The notes: generated by a model from the sequence alone, not told the origin. A stretch of 64,000 nucleotides of DNA from Luteibacter anthropi (GCF_011759365.1 NZ_JAARLZ010000012.1:1-64000), one strand, 5' to 3'. Shown: positions 9,940 to 20,040, numbered from the stretch's first letter. Numbers and translations are program-made.

Positions 9940-11369
9940 ATCCAAGCCGTCGTAACCTGCTCAAGTGGCTGTCGCTGGCTCCCGGTCTTGCCGTGGCCGG
10001 CGGCGTCGGCACGGCCTTCGCCGCGCCGCGCTTCGTGAGCAAGCGCCCCCCGGTGGAGCGTCGCAAGTTCACGAGCCCGGCCGTCGAGGCATTGATCGTC
10101 GCCACGAAGAAGAAGATCGCCGATCCCGAACTGGCGTGGCTGTTCGAGAACTGCTTCCCGAACACCCTGGACACCACGGTCGAGGTCGGTCGCCTGGACG
10201 GCTTCGAAGATACCTTCGTCGTTACCGGCGACATCGATGCGATGTGGCTGCGCGATTCGTCCGCCCAGGTCTGGCCGTACCTGCCGCTGGCCGCGAAGGA
10301 CGAAGCCCTGCGCAAGCTGTTCCGCGGCCTGATCCGTCGCCAGTCGCGCTGTATTTCCATCGACCCCTACGCCAACGCCTTCCTGCCCGATCCGAAGGCC
10401 AAGAGCACGCTCGACTGGGCGCAGGCCGACGACACGGACATGCGTCCGGGCGTGGCCGAGCGCAAATGGGAAATCGATTCGCTGTGCTATCCCGTGCGCC
10501 TGGCGCACGGCTACTGGCAGACCACGGGTGACCGCGAGCCGTTCGACGACAGCTGGCGCGAGGCGTCGAAGCTGATCGTGCGCACCTTCCGCGAACAGCA
10601 GCGCAAGGATGGCCAGGGTCCGTATCATTTCCAGCGCCAGTCGCCGCACCCCAGCGAAAGCCAGTTCCTGAAGGGCTACGGCAATCCCACCCGTCCGGTG
10701 GGCATGATCCACCAGATGTTCCGTCCTTCGGACGACGCGACGCTGTATCCGTTCAATATCCCCGGCAACCTGTTCGCCGTGATCACCCTGCGCCGTCTCG
10801 CGCAGATGCACGCGAGCCTGTATGGCGACACCACGTTCGCGGCCGAGTGCAATGCCTTGGCCGACGAAGTGGCGAACGCCATCGAACAGTACGGCGTGGT
10901 CAAGGGCGAGCAGGGCGACTACTGGGCCTACGAAGTGGACGGCTACGGGCAGCAGCTGTTCATGGACGATGCCAACGTCCCCAGCCTGCTGGCATTGCCG
11001 TACCTGGAATGCACGCCGCGCGATGCCCGCTACGCGCGTACGCGTGCCCAGGTGTGGAGCACGCACAACCCGTACTTCTTCAAGGGCAAGGCCGCCGAAG
11101 GTATCGGTGGTCCGCATGAGGGCCTGCGCATGATCTGGCCGATGTCGATCATGATGAAGGCCTTCACCACCGACGACGTGGCCGAAATCCGCCAGTGCCT
11201 CACCTGGCTGAAGACCACGCACGCAGGCACGGGCTTCATGCACGAGGCTTTCGACCAGGACGACCCGGCGACGTATACGCGCAGCTGGTTTGCCTGGGCC
11301 AACACGCTGTTTGGCGAACTCATCGTGCATCTTGCCGGCACGACCCCCGATTCACTGCGGCGCGTCTGA
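9936..11369 (+). CDS. GH125 exo-alpha-1,6-mannosidase, Tat-exported
   Basis: A 477-residue protein matching the metal-independent alpha-mannosidase family GH125 (formerly DUF1237). Recognisable segments are [46 protein letters not shown] and the C-terminal [13 protein letters not shown]. These enzymes remove alpha-1,6-linked mannose. The N-terminus has a twin-arginine motif (SRRNLLK) and a hydrophobic stretch ending AFAA, so export of the folded protein by Tat is predicted. The start is a TTG that overlaps the upstream TGA (TTGA), with GGAG about nine bases ahead. The rare start and overlap suggest tuned, coupled translation. Confidence 0.9.
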   Translation: MNPSRRNLLKWLSLAPGLAVAGGVGTAFAAPRFVSKRPPVERRKFTSPAVEALIVATKKKIADPELAWLFENCFPNTLDTTVEVGRLDGFEDTFVVTGDIDAMWLRDSSAQVWPYLPLAAKDEALRKLFRGLIRRQSRCISIDPYANAFLPDPKAKSTLDWAQADDTDMRPGVAERKWEIDSLCYPVRLAHGYWQTTGDREPFDDSWREASKLIVRTFREQQRKDGQGPYHFQRQSPHPSESQFLKGYGNPTRPVGMIHQMFRPSDDATLYPFNIPGNLFAVITLRRLAQMHASLYGDTTFAAECNALADEVANAIEQYGVVKGEQGDYWAYEVDGYGQQLFMDDANVPSLLALPYLECTPRDARYARTRAQVWSTHNPYFFKGKAAEGIGGPHEGLRMIWPMSIMMKAFTTDDVAEIRQCLTWLKTTHAGTGFMHEAFDQDDPATYTRSWFAWANTLFGELIVHLAGTTPDSLRRV

Positions 11370-11395
11370 CGCGCCGCCCCTGTTTGGAGCGATTC

Positions 11396-13828
11396 ATGGT
11401 TACTCGTCGACGTTTTCTCCAGGGCATGGCTGCGGCCACCGCCATCGGCCAGCTCGGCTCCCTCTCCGCGCTTGCCCATGGCGTACAGCGCGCCGTGAAC
11501 ACGCCTTCCGCCGGCGGCGGCACCGCCGCGGAGGGCATCCTGGGTTACGTCGACGTTTTCGTCGGCACGGGCGGCCATGGTCACACCTATCCCGGTGCGA
11601 CCCGGCCGTTCGGCATGATGCAGCTCAGCCCCGATACGTATAACGCCGAGTGGGACGGTTCGTCCGGTTACCACCAGGGCGACGGTTCGATCATGGGCTT
11701 CTCGCACACCCACCTGTCCGGCACGGGTGCGAGCGACATGCTCGACTTCCTGGTGATGCCGTCGATGGGTCCGGTGCTGTTGCAGCCGGGTGATCGCGAT
11801 TACGACGGCGTGAACTACGTGTCGCGCTACGACGCGGCCAAGATCAGCGGCGAGAAAGCCCCCAAGGGCTACAAGACCGGCGTGAAGGGCTACCGCTCGC
11901 ATTACACGGGCGAGCAGGCGCATCCGGGCTACTACCGCGTCAAGCTTACCAAGCACGACATCCTTGCCGAACTCACGGCCACGCTGCGCGCGGGCATCCA
12001 TCGCTACACCTTTGCGAAGGATGGCGATGCCCACGTGCTGCTGGACATGACCCACGGCTTCCAGGACAACCCGCGCGAAGCTACCCGCGTCAGCGACGTC
12101 GAAGTGCGTGTGATCGGCAACGACACCCTAGTAGGTGGCCGTCGCGTCTACCAGTGGGCTTCGGGTCGCGTGATCTACTTCGCGATGAAGGTGTCGCGTC
12201 CATTCAAGGAAGTCACCTTGTACGACGGTGGCAAGGCCCTGCCGAAGGGCACCAGCGAAGCCAGGAGCGATACGCTGAAGGCTGCCATCCACTTCGACCA
12301 TGCGTCGAAGGAGCCGCTGCTGGTCAAGGTCGGTATCTCCGGCGTGGACATCGATGGCGCCATGCGCAACCTCGATGGCGAAATCCCGGCGTGGGACTTC
12401 GACGGCGTGCGTGCCTCGGCCGAGGCCGAGTGGACCACCGAACTGTCGAAGATCCAGATCGACACCACCTCGGACAAGATCCGCAAGACGTTCTACAGCT
12501 CGCTTTACCACTCGATGCTCGCCCCGACCGTGTTCAGCGACATCGATGGTCGTTACCGCGGCATGGACAAGGCGGTGCATACGCTGCCGGAAGGTCGTCA
12601 CAACTACAGCACCTACTCGCTGTGGGACACCTATCGCGCCGAGCATCCGCTGTTCACGCTGTACCAGGCCGATCGCGTGCCGGACATCGTCGATGGTCTC
12701 GTGCGCCTGGCCGTGGAAAGCCCGAGCGGTGCGCCCGTGTGGCCGCTGCAGGGTGTCGAGACGGTATGCATGATCGGTTACCACTCCGCCGTGGTCGTTG
12801 CCGAGGCGCAGGCCAAGGGTTTCAAGGGCATCGATTATGCGAAGGCATGGCCGGTGTTCCGCCGTCGCGCGATGCAGGACGACTACTTCGGCCTGCCGTA
12901 CTACCGCAAGATGGGTTTCATCCCAAGCGACAAGGAAGGCGAGGCGGTCAGCAAGACGCTCGAATACGCCTATGACGACTGGGCCGTGGCACACATGGCC
13001 GAGGCGCTCGGTCACGCCGACGATGCCGACCTGCTGCGCAAGCGTTCACGCAACTACGCCAACGTGTTCGACAAGGACACGCAGTTCACGCGTCCGCGCG
13101 ATGCGGATGGCAAGTGGATCGAGCCGTTCGACCCGATCGCCATCGGTCATTCGAACCGCTGGCGTGACTTCACCGAGTCCAATGCCTGGCAGGCTACCTT
13201 CCTCAACCAGCACGACGTGTATCACTACATGACGCTGTTCGGTGGCGAGGCGGCGTTCGAGAAGAAGCTCGACGGCCTGTTCAATGCCGATCCGCGCCTG
13301 CCGGACAATGCGCCGCCGGATATCGCTGGCATGGTGGGGCAGTACGCATTCGGCAACGAGCCGGGGCACCACATGCCCTACCTCTACGCCTACTCGGGTT
13401 CGCACCACAAGACGCAGGCCCGCGTGCGCATGCTGCTCGACACGATGTACATGCCGGAGCCGGACGGCCTGCCGGGCAACGAAGACTGCGGCCAGATGAG
13501 CGCGTGGTACATCATGAGCGCCATGGGCATCTATTCGGTGGACCCGGTGAGCACGAACTATGTGTTCGGCAGCCCGGTGATCGACAAGGCGCAGATCCAG
13601 CTCGGCGGCGGCAAGGTGCTCACCATCGAGGCGAAGGAAAACGGTGCCGACCGTCCGTACATCCAGTCGGTTACCTGGAACGGCCAGCCGTGGACGAAGA
13701 CGTGGATCTCCCACGCCGAACTCGCCGCCGGCGGCACGCTCACCTTCGTCATGGGCGACAAGCCGAACGAGGCCTTCGGCAAGGCAATGGCCGACCGCCC
13801 GCCGTCCTACGGCCAGCCCGCCGCCTGA
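11396..13828 (+). CDS. GH92 alpha-1,2-mannosidase, Tat-exported
   Basis: An 810-residue calcium-dependent exo-alpha-mannosidase of family GH92. The start is ATG 11396 with GGAG at 11386-11389. A twin-arginine signal (TRRRFLQGMAAATAIG) leads the protein. Family hallmarks are VDVFVGTGGHGHTYPGAT, LSPDTYNAEWDGSSGYH, FSHTHLSGTGASDMLDF, the metal and substrate region GNEPGHHMPYLYAY and the catalytic GLPGNEDCGQMSAW. GH92 enzymes act mainly on alpha-1,2 (some on alpha-1,3 or 1,4) mannose of N-glycans and fungal mannan. It is the last gene of the operon, 26 bp after GH125. Together the three enzymes can trim alpha-1,2, alpha-1,6 and beta-1,4 bonds. A repeat array begins six bases after its stop. Confidence 0.93.
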   Translation: MVTRRRFLQGMAAATAIGQLGSLSALAHGVQRAVNTPSAGGGTAAEGILGYVDVFVGTGGHGHTYPGATRPFGMMQLSPDTYNAEWDGSSGYHQGDGSIMGFSHTHLSGTGASDMLDFLVMPSMGPVLLQPGDRDYDGVNYVSRYDAAKISGEKAPKGYKTGVKGYRSHYTGEQAHPGYYRVKLTKHDILAELTATLRAGIHRYTFAKDGDAHVLLDMTHGFQDNPREATRVSDVEVRVIGNDTLVGGRRVYQWASGRVIYFAMKVSRPFKEVTLYDGGKALPKGTSEARSDTLKAAIHFDHASKEPLLVKVGISGVDIDGAMRNLDGEIPAWDFDGVRASAEAEWTTELSKIQIDTTSDKIRKTFYSSLYHSMLAPTVFSDIDGRYRGMDKAVHTLPEGRHNYSTYSLWDTYRAEHPLFTLYQADRVPDIVDGLVRLAVESPSGAPVWPLQGVETVCMIGYHSAVVVAEAQAKGFKGIDYAKAWPVFRRRAMQDDYFGLPYYRKMGFIPSDKEGEAVSKTLEYAYDDWAVAHMAEALGHADDADLLRKRSRNYANVFDKDTQFTRPRDADGKWIEPFDPIAIGHSNRWRDFTESNAWQATFLNQHDVYHYMTLFGGEAAFEKKLDGLFNADPRLPDNAPPDIAGMVGQYAFGNEPGHHMPYLYAYSGSHHKTQARVRMLLDTMYMPEPDGLPGNEDCGQMSAWYIMSAMGIYSVDPVSTNYVFGSPVIDKAQIQLGGGKVLTIEAKENGADRPYIQSVTWNGQPWTKTWISHAELAAGGTLTFVMGDKPNEAFGKAMADRPPSYGQPAA

Positions 13829-13834
13829 TAGACC

Positions 13835-14111
13835 CCGGTCGCGCGCAAGGCGCGCTCCTACAACGCAGCTATTACATGTAGGAGCGTGCTTGCGCGCGAC
13901 GGGTGTTGCGATAACCTCCGGTCGCGCGCAAGGCGCGCTCCTACAACGTAGCTATGACATGTAGGAGCGTGCTTGCGCGCGACGGGTGCTGCGATAACCT
14001 CCGGTCGCGCGCAAGGCGCGCTCCTACAACGTAGCTATTACATGTAGGAGCGTGCTTGCGCGCGACGGGTGTTGCGATAGCCTCCGGTCGCGCGCGAGGC
14101 GCGCTCCTACA
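13835..14111. repeat. 83-bp tandem REP array
   Basis: Three near-identical 83-bp units begin at 13835, 13918 and 14001, followed by a partial unit from 14084. Each unit holds a reverse REP, a short spacer (CAACGTAGCTATTACA with one or two changes), a forward REP of the variant TGTAGGAGCGTGCTTGCGCG, and GGGTGTTGCGATAACCT. The exact spacing shows local amplification. The right end reaches into the efflux-gene stop codon. Confidence 0.93.
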
Positions 14112-15540
14112 TCCAGTTGCCACCCAGGGCTTGCACCAGGGCTGCCGAATCCTGCAGGCGGGTGGCCTGGGCCTGGATCTTCGCGATGCGTGCCTGTTGC
14201 CAGGCCTGTCGCGCCGTAATCGCTGCCAGCGTACCTACATAACCCAGTCGCTGCTGCTCAGCCGTGAGCTTCATCGTGCGCTGCGCCGCCACCTCGGCAT
14301 CGTTCGCCGCCGCATAGGCATGAGCATCTTCCTCCAGCGCATATAGCGTGTCGGCCACATCCTGGAATGCCCCCAGCACCACGCCGCGATACTGCGCCAC
14401 CGACTGCCGCAACTCCGCTTCGGCCGAACGCTGCTTATGCTTCAGCGCACCGAAGTCGAACACGCTCTGCGTCACGCTGCCAGCCAGCGACCAGAACACA
14501 TTGTCATCCGTGAACATCCGCGAGAACGTCGTGGCGCTGCTGCCATAGCTGGCCGTGAGATTCAGCTGGGGCAGGCGGCTCGCCAGTGCGATACCCACAG
14601 CCGCACTGGCCGCCTGCACATCGGTTTCGGCTGCCTTTACGTCGGGACGCTGGTCCACCAGCTTCGCCGGCACCACCTCCGGTAACGTCGCAGGCAGCGT
14701 CAGGCCATCCATGACGAACTCGGGCGAGCCACCATCGGCCGGCGCCTCGCCACATAACACGGCCAGCAGGTCGCGATTCTGCGCCAGCTGCTTGCGCAAA
14801 CCGGGCAGGGCCTGGCGAGACTGTGCCAGCGCGCTTTCCTGCGCGGCCACATCCATCGCCGAGGCATAGCCAAGGCGCGCCTGGTCACGAAGAATCGTCA
14901 GCGCACGCTCACCATCGGCAATGACTTCGTTGGTCGCATCGATCTGCGCACGCAGCGAGGCTTCCGTGATCGCCGCGTTGACCACGTTGGTTGCGATGGT
15001 CAGCCGTGCGGCGTCGAGCTGGTAGCGCTGCCCCTCGGCCTGAGCCGATAGCGATTCGACGGTGCGCCGGTTGAGACCGAACACATCCGGCGCATAGCTT
15101 ACGTCCAGCCGCGCGGTATGCAGGCTGTAATACGTGGCGTTATTGGAGAGCGTCGGCGACAGGGTGCCCACGGCATCACGCTGGCGCGAAGGCGCATAGC
15201 TCAGCTGCGCCGACGGGAAATAAGTGGCCCGCTGTGCCGCAACGTTTTCCCGCGCCGCATCCAGTGCTGCCAGCGCGGCATCCAGCGAGGCATTGTGGGC
15301 CAGCGCCTGCTTCACCCGTGCATCGAGCGCGGCCGAGCCGAACATCGTCCACCATTCGCCCTGCACAGGTGCAGGGCTGAAGCGCTGTGCCTGCGCGGTA
15401 TCCGTGCCAATGACCGCAGGCTGCTCGCCGCGCACGTAGCCAGAAGGTGCCGGCAGCGACGGACGCTTGTAGTCAGGGCCGGCAGCGCAGCCGGCACATA
15501 TCGTCGCGATGGCGGCACACAGTACGAGGGAGCGGATCAT
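14107..15540 (-). CDS. RND efflux outer-membrane channel lipoprotein (NodT/CzcC type)
   Basis: A TolC-fold trimeric exit duct. The start ATG at 15538-15540 has a strong GGAGG seven bases ahead and overlaps the upstream TGA (ATGA). The signal ends in a lipobox (CAGC, then AAGPDYKRPSLPAPSGY), typical of NodT-family outer-membrane factors. Two long coiled OEP repeats follow (LAALDAARENVAAQRATYFPSA; GYVGTLAAITARQAWQQ). The length of 477 residues is normal. It is the last of the efflux genes. The stop TAG (14107-14109) lies inside the terminal REP of the 83-bp array, so the last residues may be set by the repeat. Confidence 0.9.
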   Translation of the reverse strand: MIRSLVLCAAIATICAGCAAGPDYKRPSLPAPSGYVRGEQPAVIGTDTAQAQRFSPAPVQGEWWTMFGSAALDARVKQALAHNASLDAALAALDAARENVAAQRATYFPSAQLSYAPSRQRDAVGTLSPTLSNNATYYSLHTARLDVSYAPDVFGLNRRTVESLSAQAEGQRYQLDAARLTIATNVVNAAITEASLRAQIDATNEVIADGERALTILRDQARLGYASAMDVAAQESALAQSRQALPGLRKQLAQNRDLLAVLCGEAPADGGSPEFVMDGLTLPATLPEVVPAKLVDQRPDVKAAETDVQAASAAVGIALASRLPQLNLTASYGSSATTFSRMFTDDNVFWSLAGSVTQSVFDFGALKHKQRSAEAELRQSVAQYRGVVLGAFQDVADTLYALEEDAHAYAAANDAEVAAQRTMKLTAEQQRLGYVGTLAAITARQAWQQARIAKIQAQATRLQDSAALVQALGGNWM

Positions 15541-18500
15541 GGTGTGCCTCCACGCTGGCGACGGCGGCGTTGCGACCATTCGACCACCATCACCTGCAAG
15601 GCCGGCGCGACAACAAGCAACATGACCGGCCCGATCAGCATGCCGCCGACCACCACCGTGGCCAGTGGGCGCTGCACCTGGCTGCCGATACCGTGCGACA
15701 GCGCGGCGGGAAGCAGGCCGATGCACGCCGACAGGGCAGTCATCAGCATCGGGCGCATGCGTTGCTCGGCCGCGCGATGCATGGCTTCCAGCGGCGTCAG
15801 TCCTTCGAGGACGAGATGGTTGAAGTAAGTAATCACCAGGATGCCGTTCATGACCGACACGCCGAACAGCGAGACGAAGCCAATGGCCGCCGACACGCTG
15901 AGATCCAGCCCCGTCAGGTACAGCGCCACGATGCCGCCTGCGATGGAGAAGGGGATGGCAGCCAGCGTGAGCAGGCTGTCACGCAGGGAATTGAACAAGG
16001 CAAACAGCAGGGCGAGGATCAGGCCCATGGCGATCGGCAGTACGATGGCAAGCCGGTGCTTCGCCTGTTGCAGGTCTTGGAACTCGCCCGCCCAGATGAG
16101 GTGATAACCCGACGGCAACACGACATGCTTTGCGATCCGCTCCTGCGCTTCGGCCACCGTGCCACCCAGGTCGCGGCCACGTACGCTGAATTTCACGGGC
16201 ACGAAGCGCTCGTTGCGCTCGTGGTAAATGTACGAGGCACCGGTATCCAGGCTGATGTCGGCCACGTCACGCAGCGGCACGTAACCCGTGCCACCGTCGG
16301 AACGCGTGTAGTTGACCTGGATATTGCCGATGTCGGCGAGGCTCTTGCGGTACTCCGGCGACAATCGCACCACCAGCGGGAACTGGCGATCGTCTTCCTG
16401 CACCGTCGATGCCTGCGTACCGGCAGCGGCCGCCTGGAGCACCGTGTTCACATCGCCGGTGTTGAGGCCATAGCGCGCGGCCTTCTTGCGGTCCACCACG
16501 ATGTTGAGGTTGGGCTGGCCCAGCACGTGGAATACGCCGAGGTCCTCGATGCCGCGTACCTGCTGCATCTGGGCCTGCACCTGGTCGGCAAGGTTTTCCA
16601 GCACCTTGAGATCCGGGCCGACGATCTTCACCGAGTTGGCGCCCTTCACGCCGGACAGCCCCTCCTCGATGTTGTCCTGGATGTACTGGGAGAAATTGAA
16701 ATCCACGCCGGGTAGCGCATCCTCGAACTCGTGGGTGAGGTCCTCGACGAGCTTTGCCTTGGTGTGGCCGGCCGGCCAATCGTCCTGGGATTTCAGCGGT
16801 ACGAAGAGTTCCACGTTGTAGAACCCGGACGCATCGCTGCCGTCATCGGGGCGACCATGCTGCGAGACGACGGTGATCACCTCCGGGTGACGCAGCAGGA
16901 TCTCGCGCAGCACATGCACCTTGTCTTCGCCGGCTTCCAGCGAGATGGTGGTGGGCATGGTGGCTCGGATCCACAGGTTGCCTTCTTCCAGTGCCGGCAG
17001 GAATTCCGTGCCGACACGCGTGCACAGCAGTCCGGCGAGACCCAGGAAGACCACGCCCAGCGTGACGGTCAGTCCCCGGCGCTCAAGTGCCCAACGCAGT
17101 GCCGGTGAATAGACCCTGCGGATCGCACGCACGAACCAGGTTTCCACTTCCTCGACATGGCGCGGAAGCAGCAGGGAGGCCAGTACGGGCGAGATGGTGA
17201 AGGTGGCAATCAGCGCACCGGACAGCGCATAAGCATAGGTGCGCGCCATCGGATTGAAGATCTGGCCTTCCACGCCCTGCATGGTGAACAGGGGGATGAA
17301 GGCCGCCACCGTGATCGCCGAGGAGAACAACACCGCGCGATCCACCTGCAGGGTGCTGATGAACAGGATGCGCAGGCGATCCGTCCAGCCGCGCGATGCA
17401 GGCCCGTGCAGGTATTCACGCAGTTCGCCCTGGGCGCTGTCATGGAGCAGGGCCTGCCGTTCTTCCCTGGTCTTCTGGAAGTTACGGAAGACATTCTCGA
17501 TCAGGATCACCGCCGAATCGACGATGATGCCGAAGTCCACCGCACCCAGGGACAACAGGTTCGCCGAGTCGCCCATGAGCACCAGGATGATGATGCTGAA
17601 GAACAGGGCAATGGGAATGTTCGCGCTGACGATGATCGCGCTGCGCAGGTCGCCCAGGAAGACCCATTGGATCAGGAAGACCAGGATGCAGCCGAAGATG
17701 AGGTTGTGCAGCACCGTGTGCGTGGTGACGCCGACGAGCGTGGAGCGGTCGTAGAACGGTTGCAGCAGTACCCCATGCGGCAGGGTGCCGTCGCTGTTGA
17801 GCTTGTCGACCTCGCTCTTTACCGCGGCCACGACCTCGTTGGTCTGCAAGGTGCGGTTCATCACGACGATGCCGGTGACCACGTCGTCCTGATGATCGCG
17901 TCCGGCCTTGCCCAGGCGTGGCACGGCGCCGATCTTCACCGTGGCGACGTCCTTCACCCGGATCGGCGCGCCGTTGTTCTGGTTGAGCACGACCTCCGCG
18001 ATGTCGTCGACATCCTTCACCAGGCCGACGCCACGGATATTCACCGATTGCTGGCCGATGTTGACGGTGCGGCCGCCGACATTGGTGTTCGCATTGCCGA
18101 TGGCCGCGACCAGCTGGGGCAGGGTCACGTTATAGCCCTGCAATTTGTGCAGGTCGGCCTCGACGTCGTACTCCTTCGTGGTGCCGCCCCAGGTCACGAC
18201 CTGGGCAATGCCCGGGACGGAAAGCAGCCGGCGGGTGACCACCCAGTCCTGCAACGTGCGCAGTTCGGTGAGGCTGGTACCCGGAGGCCCCACCAGTTGG
18301 TAGCGCATGATCTCGCCGACGAGGCTGGATGCCTGGATCTGCGGCTGTATGCCGCCGGGCAGGCTCACGTTCTGCTGCAACGCGAGCGCGGCCTGGGTGT
18401 AGTCGAAGTAGTAATCCGTGCCGTAATTGAAGGTCACGCGCACGAACGACAGGCCGTAGAACGACGTGGAACGGATGCTCTGCACGCCAGGCACGGTGGC

Positions 18501-18719
18501 GAGGCCCACCTCCATGGGACGGGTGAAGCTGCGTTCCATTTCCTCGGCGGACAGGCCGGCCGACTGCGCGGTGATCTCCAGGATCACGGGTGCGGGGTTC
18601 GGGTAGGCCTCGATGTTGAGCCTGGCGTAGGCGGCAATGCCGGCAACGGCGAAGGCCACCAGCGCCATCAGGACGATGGCCCGGCGGGTCAGGGCGAAGG
18701 CGACGATACCTCTGAGCAC
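15537..18719 (-). CDS. Heavy-metal-type RND efflux pump (CzcA/CusA family)
   Basis: The 1060-residue inner-membrane proton antiporter has 12 predicted helices and two large periplasmic loops (for example NIEAYPNPAPVILEITAQS and the second-half GEFQDLQQAKHRLAIVLPIAMG). Helix 4, around residues 395-410, reads VDFGIIVDSAVILIEN. The two Asp and one Glu in this D-x5-D-x6-E pattern are the proton-relay signature of the heavy-metal-efflux subgroup (CzcA, CusA), as opposed to drug pumps. It overlaps the channel gene by four bases and follows the adaptor gene after 15 bp. The metal (Co/Zn/Cd or Cu/Ag) cannot be fixed from sequence alone. Confidence 0.9.
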   Translation of the reverse strand: MLRGIVAFALTRRAIVLMALVAFAVAGIAAYARLNIEAYPNPAPVILEITAQSAGLSAEEMERSFTRPMEVGLATVPGVQSIRSTSFYGLSFVRVTFNYGTDYYFDYTQAALALQQNVSLPGGIQPQIQASSLVGEIMRYQLVGPPGTSLTELRTLQDWVVTRRLLSVPGIAQVVTWGGTTKEYDVEADLHKLQGYNVTLPQLVAAIGNANTNVGGRTVNIGQQSVNIRGVGLVKDVDDIAEVVLNQNNGAPIRVKDVATVKIGAVPRLGKAGRDHQDDVVTGIVVMNRTLQTNEVVAAVKSEVDKLNSDGTLPHGVLLQPFYDRSTLVGVTTHTVLHNLIFGCILVFLIQWVFLGDLRSAIIVSANIPIALFFSIIILVLMGDSANLLSLGAVDFGIIVDSAVILIENVFRNFQKTREERQALLHDSAQGELREYLHGPASRGWTDRLRILFISTLQVDRAVLFSSAITVAAFIPLFTMQGVEGQIFNPMARTYAYALSGALIATFTISPVLASLLLPRHVEEVETWFVRAIRRVYSPALRWALERRGLTVTLGVVFLGLAGLLCTRVGTEFLPALEEGNLWIRATMPTTISLEAGEDKVHVLREILLRHPEVITVVSQHGRPDDGSDASGFYNVELFVPLKSQDDWPAGHTKAKLVEDLTHEFEDALPGVDFNFSQYIQDNIEEGLSGVKGANSVKIVGPDLKVLENLADQVQAQMQQVRGIEDLGVFHVLGQPNLNIVVDRKKAARYGLNTGDVNTVLQAAAAGTQASTVQEDDRQFPLVVRLSPEYRKSLADIGNIQVNYTRSDGGTGYVPLRDVADISLDTGASYIYHERNERFVPVKFSVRGRDLGGTVAEAQERIAKHVVLPSGYHLIWAGEFQDLQQAKHRLAIVLPIAMGLILALLFALFNSLRDSLLTLAAIPFSIAGGIVALYLTGLDLSVSAAIGFVSLFGVSVMNGILVITYFNHLVLEGLTPLEAMHRAAEQRMRPMLMTALSACIGLLPAALSHGIGSQVQRPLATVVVGGMLIGPVMLLVVAPALQVMVVEWSQRRRRQRGGTP

Positions 18720-18734
18720 GATGGTTCCTTCGGA

Positions 18735-19898
18735 CTAGCGGGCGCGCAGGGCGAGGGCATTGCTCAGGAAGAGCGCGCCTTCGGCAGCGATGCGGCCATG
18801 GCCGGGCAGGCCGGAGAGCACGGGGTAATAGCCATCCCGCGGCTCGCCCAGGTGAACGGGGCGGCGGGTGAAGGTAAGGCCGTCGTCGGTGGTGAACACG
18901 ACCAGGCCGCCATCGGACTCACGGACCACCGCATCCTCGGGTACGGCAATGTGGCGTTCGGGGGTTGCAGTACGGATGGCGATGGCGGCGAGCATCTGCG
19001 CGCGGATACCCTCCGGGCGCTTGTCGAGCACGGCACGCACGGTGACCCGGTGGGTGTTCGCATCGGAACTGTCGGCAACGTAATTGACCGTCGCGTCGAT
19101 GGGCCTGCCGGCCACCGTAGCGGTCATCGGCTGCCCCACGCGCACCTGCACCGCATCGTTCTCCGGCACATCGGCCACCAGCCACAGCGAATCACGCACG
19201 CCGATGGTGAACGGCACCCCGGTGCCAGGCTGGAGCAGATCGCCCGGGGCGACGTTGCGCTGCGAGACCACGCCGGCGATGGGGCTGTCGATGCGCAGCA
19301 CGCCATCGACCTTGCGCCCGGCAGCGATCTGGTCGATCTCGGCGTCATTCTTGCCGAACAGGTGCAGGGTGCGACGTGCGGCCTGGTAGTTGCCCTCGGC
19401 CGTCTGTTCGTCGGCCACGGCCTGTTCCAGGTCGCGCGGCGCATTGGCCTGCACGGCGGCCATGCCTTTCGCCCGCTGCAGGGCCACGTGCGTCTGTTCC
19501 CTCGCGCCTGCCGCACCGACGAGCGCACCTTCGGCCTGGGTGAGGTCCGGGCTGTCCACGGAGAACAAAGGCTGACCCTGGGTCACGCTGGCGCCCGCGC
19601 GTACGAAGACATCGCGCACGCGACCGGCATAAGGCGAGGTGACCTGGGCGAGGCGGTCCTGATCGAAATCGACGCGACCGGTGGCCTCCACGCGGGGCGC
19701 GAAGTCACGCTCGATGGTGGTGGTGACATGCACCTGCTTGGCCTGTTCGGCATCGACGGTGACCTTCTGCGGGTCCTCGGCCGGCGCCGTGGCGGTGGCG
19801 GCCGCCGCGCTGGCGCCTCCATGGCGGAACTCCAGGGCGAGTCCGAGGGCTGCGAGCAGGCATACGGTCGTGACGAGCCTTCCGCCCGTGTTTTTCAT
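18735..19898 (-). CDS. RND periplasmic adaptor (CzcB type)
   Basis: A membrane-fusion protein joining pump to channel. From the ATG at 19896-19898 the product is 387 residues: a single membrane or signal helix (LVTTVCLLAALGLALEF), a first beta-barrel and lipoyl half (VTSPYAGRVRDVFVRAGASVTQGQPLFSV), a helical hairpin (about residues 130-200), the second lipoyl half (IDSPIAGVVSQRNVAPGDLLQPG) and a C-terminal barrel. An in-frame GTG at 20012 would add 38 residues without a better ribosome site, so the start is uncertain. No His-rich metal-chelating N-terminus is seen beyond HHPDDDD in the alternative extension. Confidence 0.88.
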   Translation of the reverse strand: MKNTGGRLVTTVCLLAALGLALEFRHGGASAAAATATAPAEDPQKVTVDAEQAKQVHVTTTIERDFAPRVEATGRVDFDQDRLAQVTSPYAGRVRDVFVRAGASVTQGQPLFSVDSPDLTQAEGALVGAAGAREQTHVALQRAKGMAAVQANAPRDLEQAVADEQTAEGNYQAARRTLHLFGKNDAEIDQIAAGRKVDGVLRIDSPIAGVVSQRNVAPGDLLQPGTGVPFTIGVRDSLWLVADVPENDAVQVRVGQPMTATVAGRPIDATVNYVADSSDANTHRVTVRAVLDKRPEGIRAQMLAAIAIRTATPERHIAVPEDAVVRESDGGLVVFTTDDGLTFTRRPVHLGEPRDGYYPVLSGLPGHGRIAAEGALFLSNALALRAR

Positions 19899-20040
19899 AT
19901 CGTCGTCATCCGGGTGGTGTGCCGGTGCGTCATCCGGCAAAAGAGGTGTCGCCCGCGTCATATCGGCAGGGGGGGCGTCGATGGGGAAGTTCGACGCGGG
20001 GACGGTTTTCACCTTAGCGCCGGGTTACGGCGGGTGACAG

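Noticed and set aside
13835-14111. CRISPR-like regular array
   Set aside because: The repeat unit is 83 bp with nearly identical 'spacers' and contains REP hairpins. Nothing resembles cas genes.
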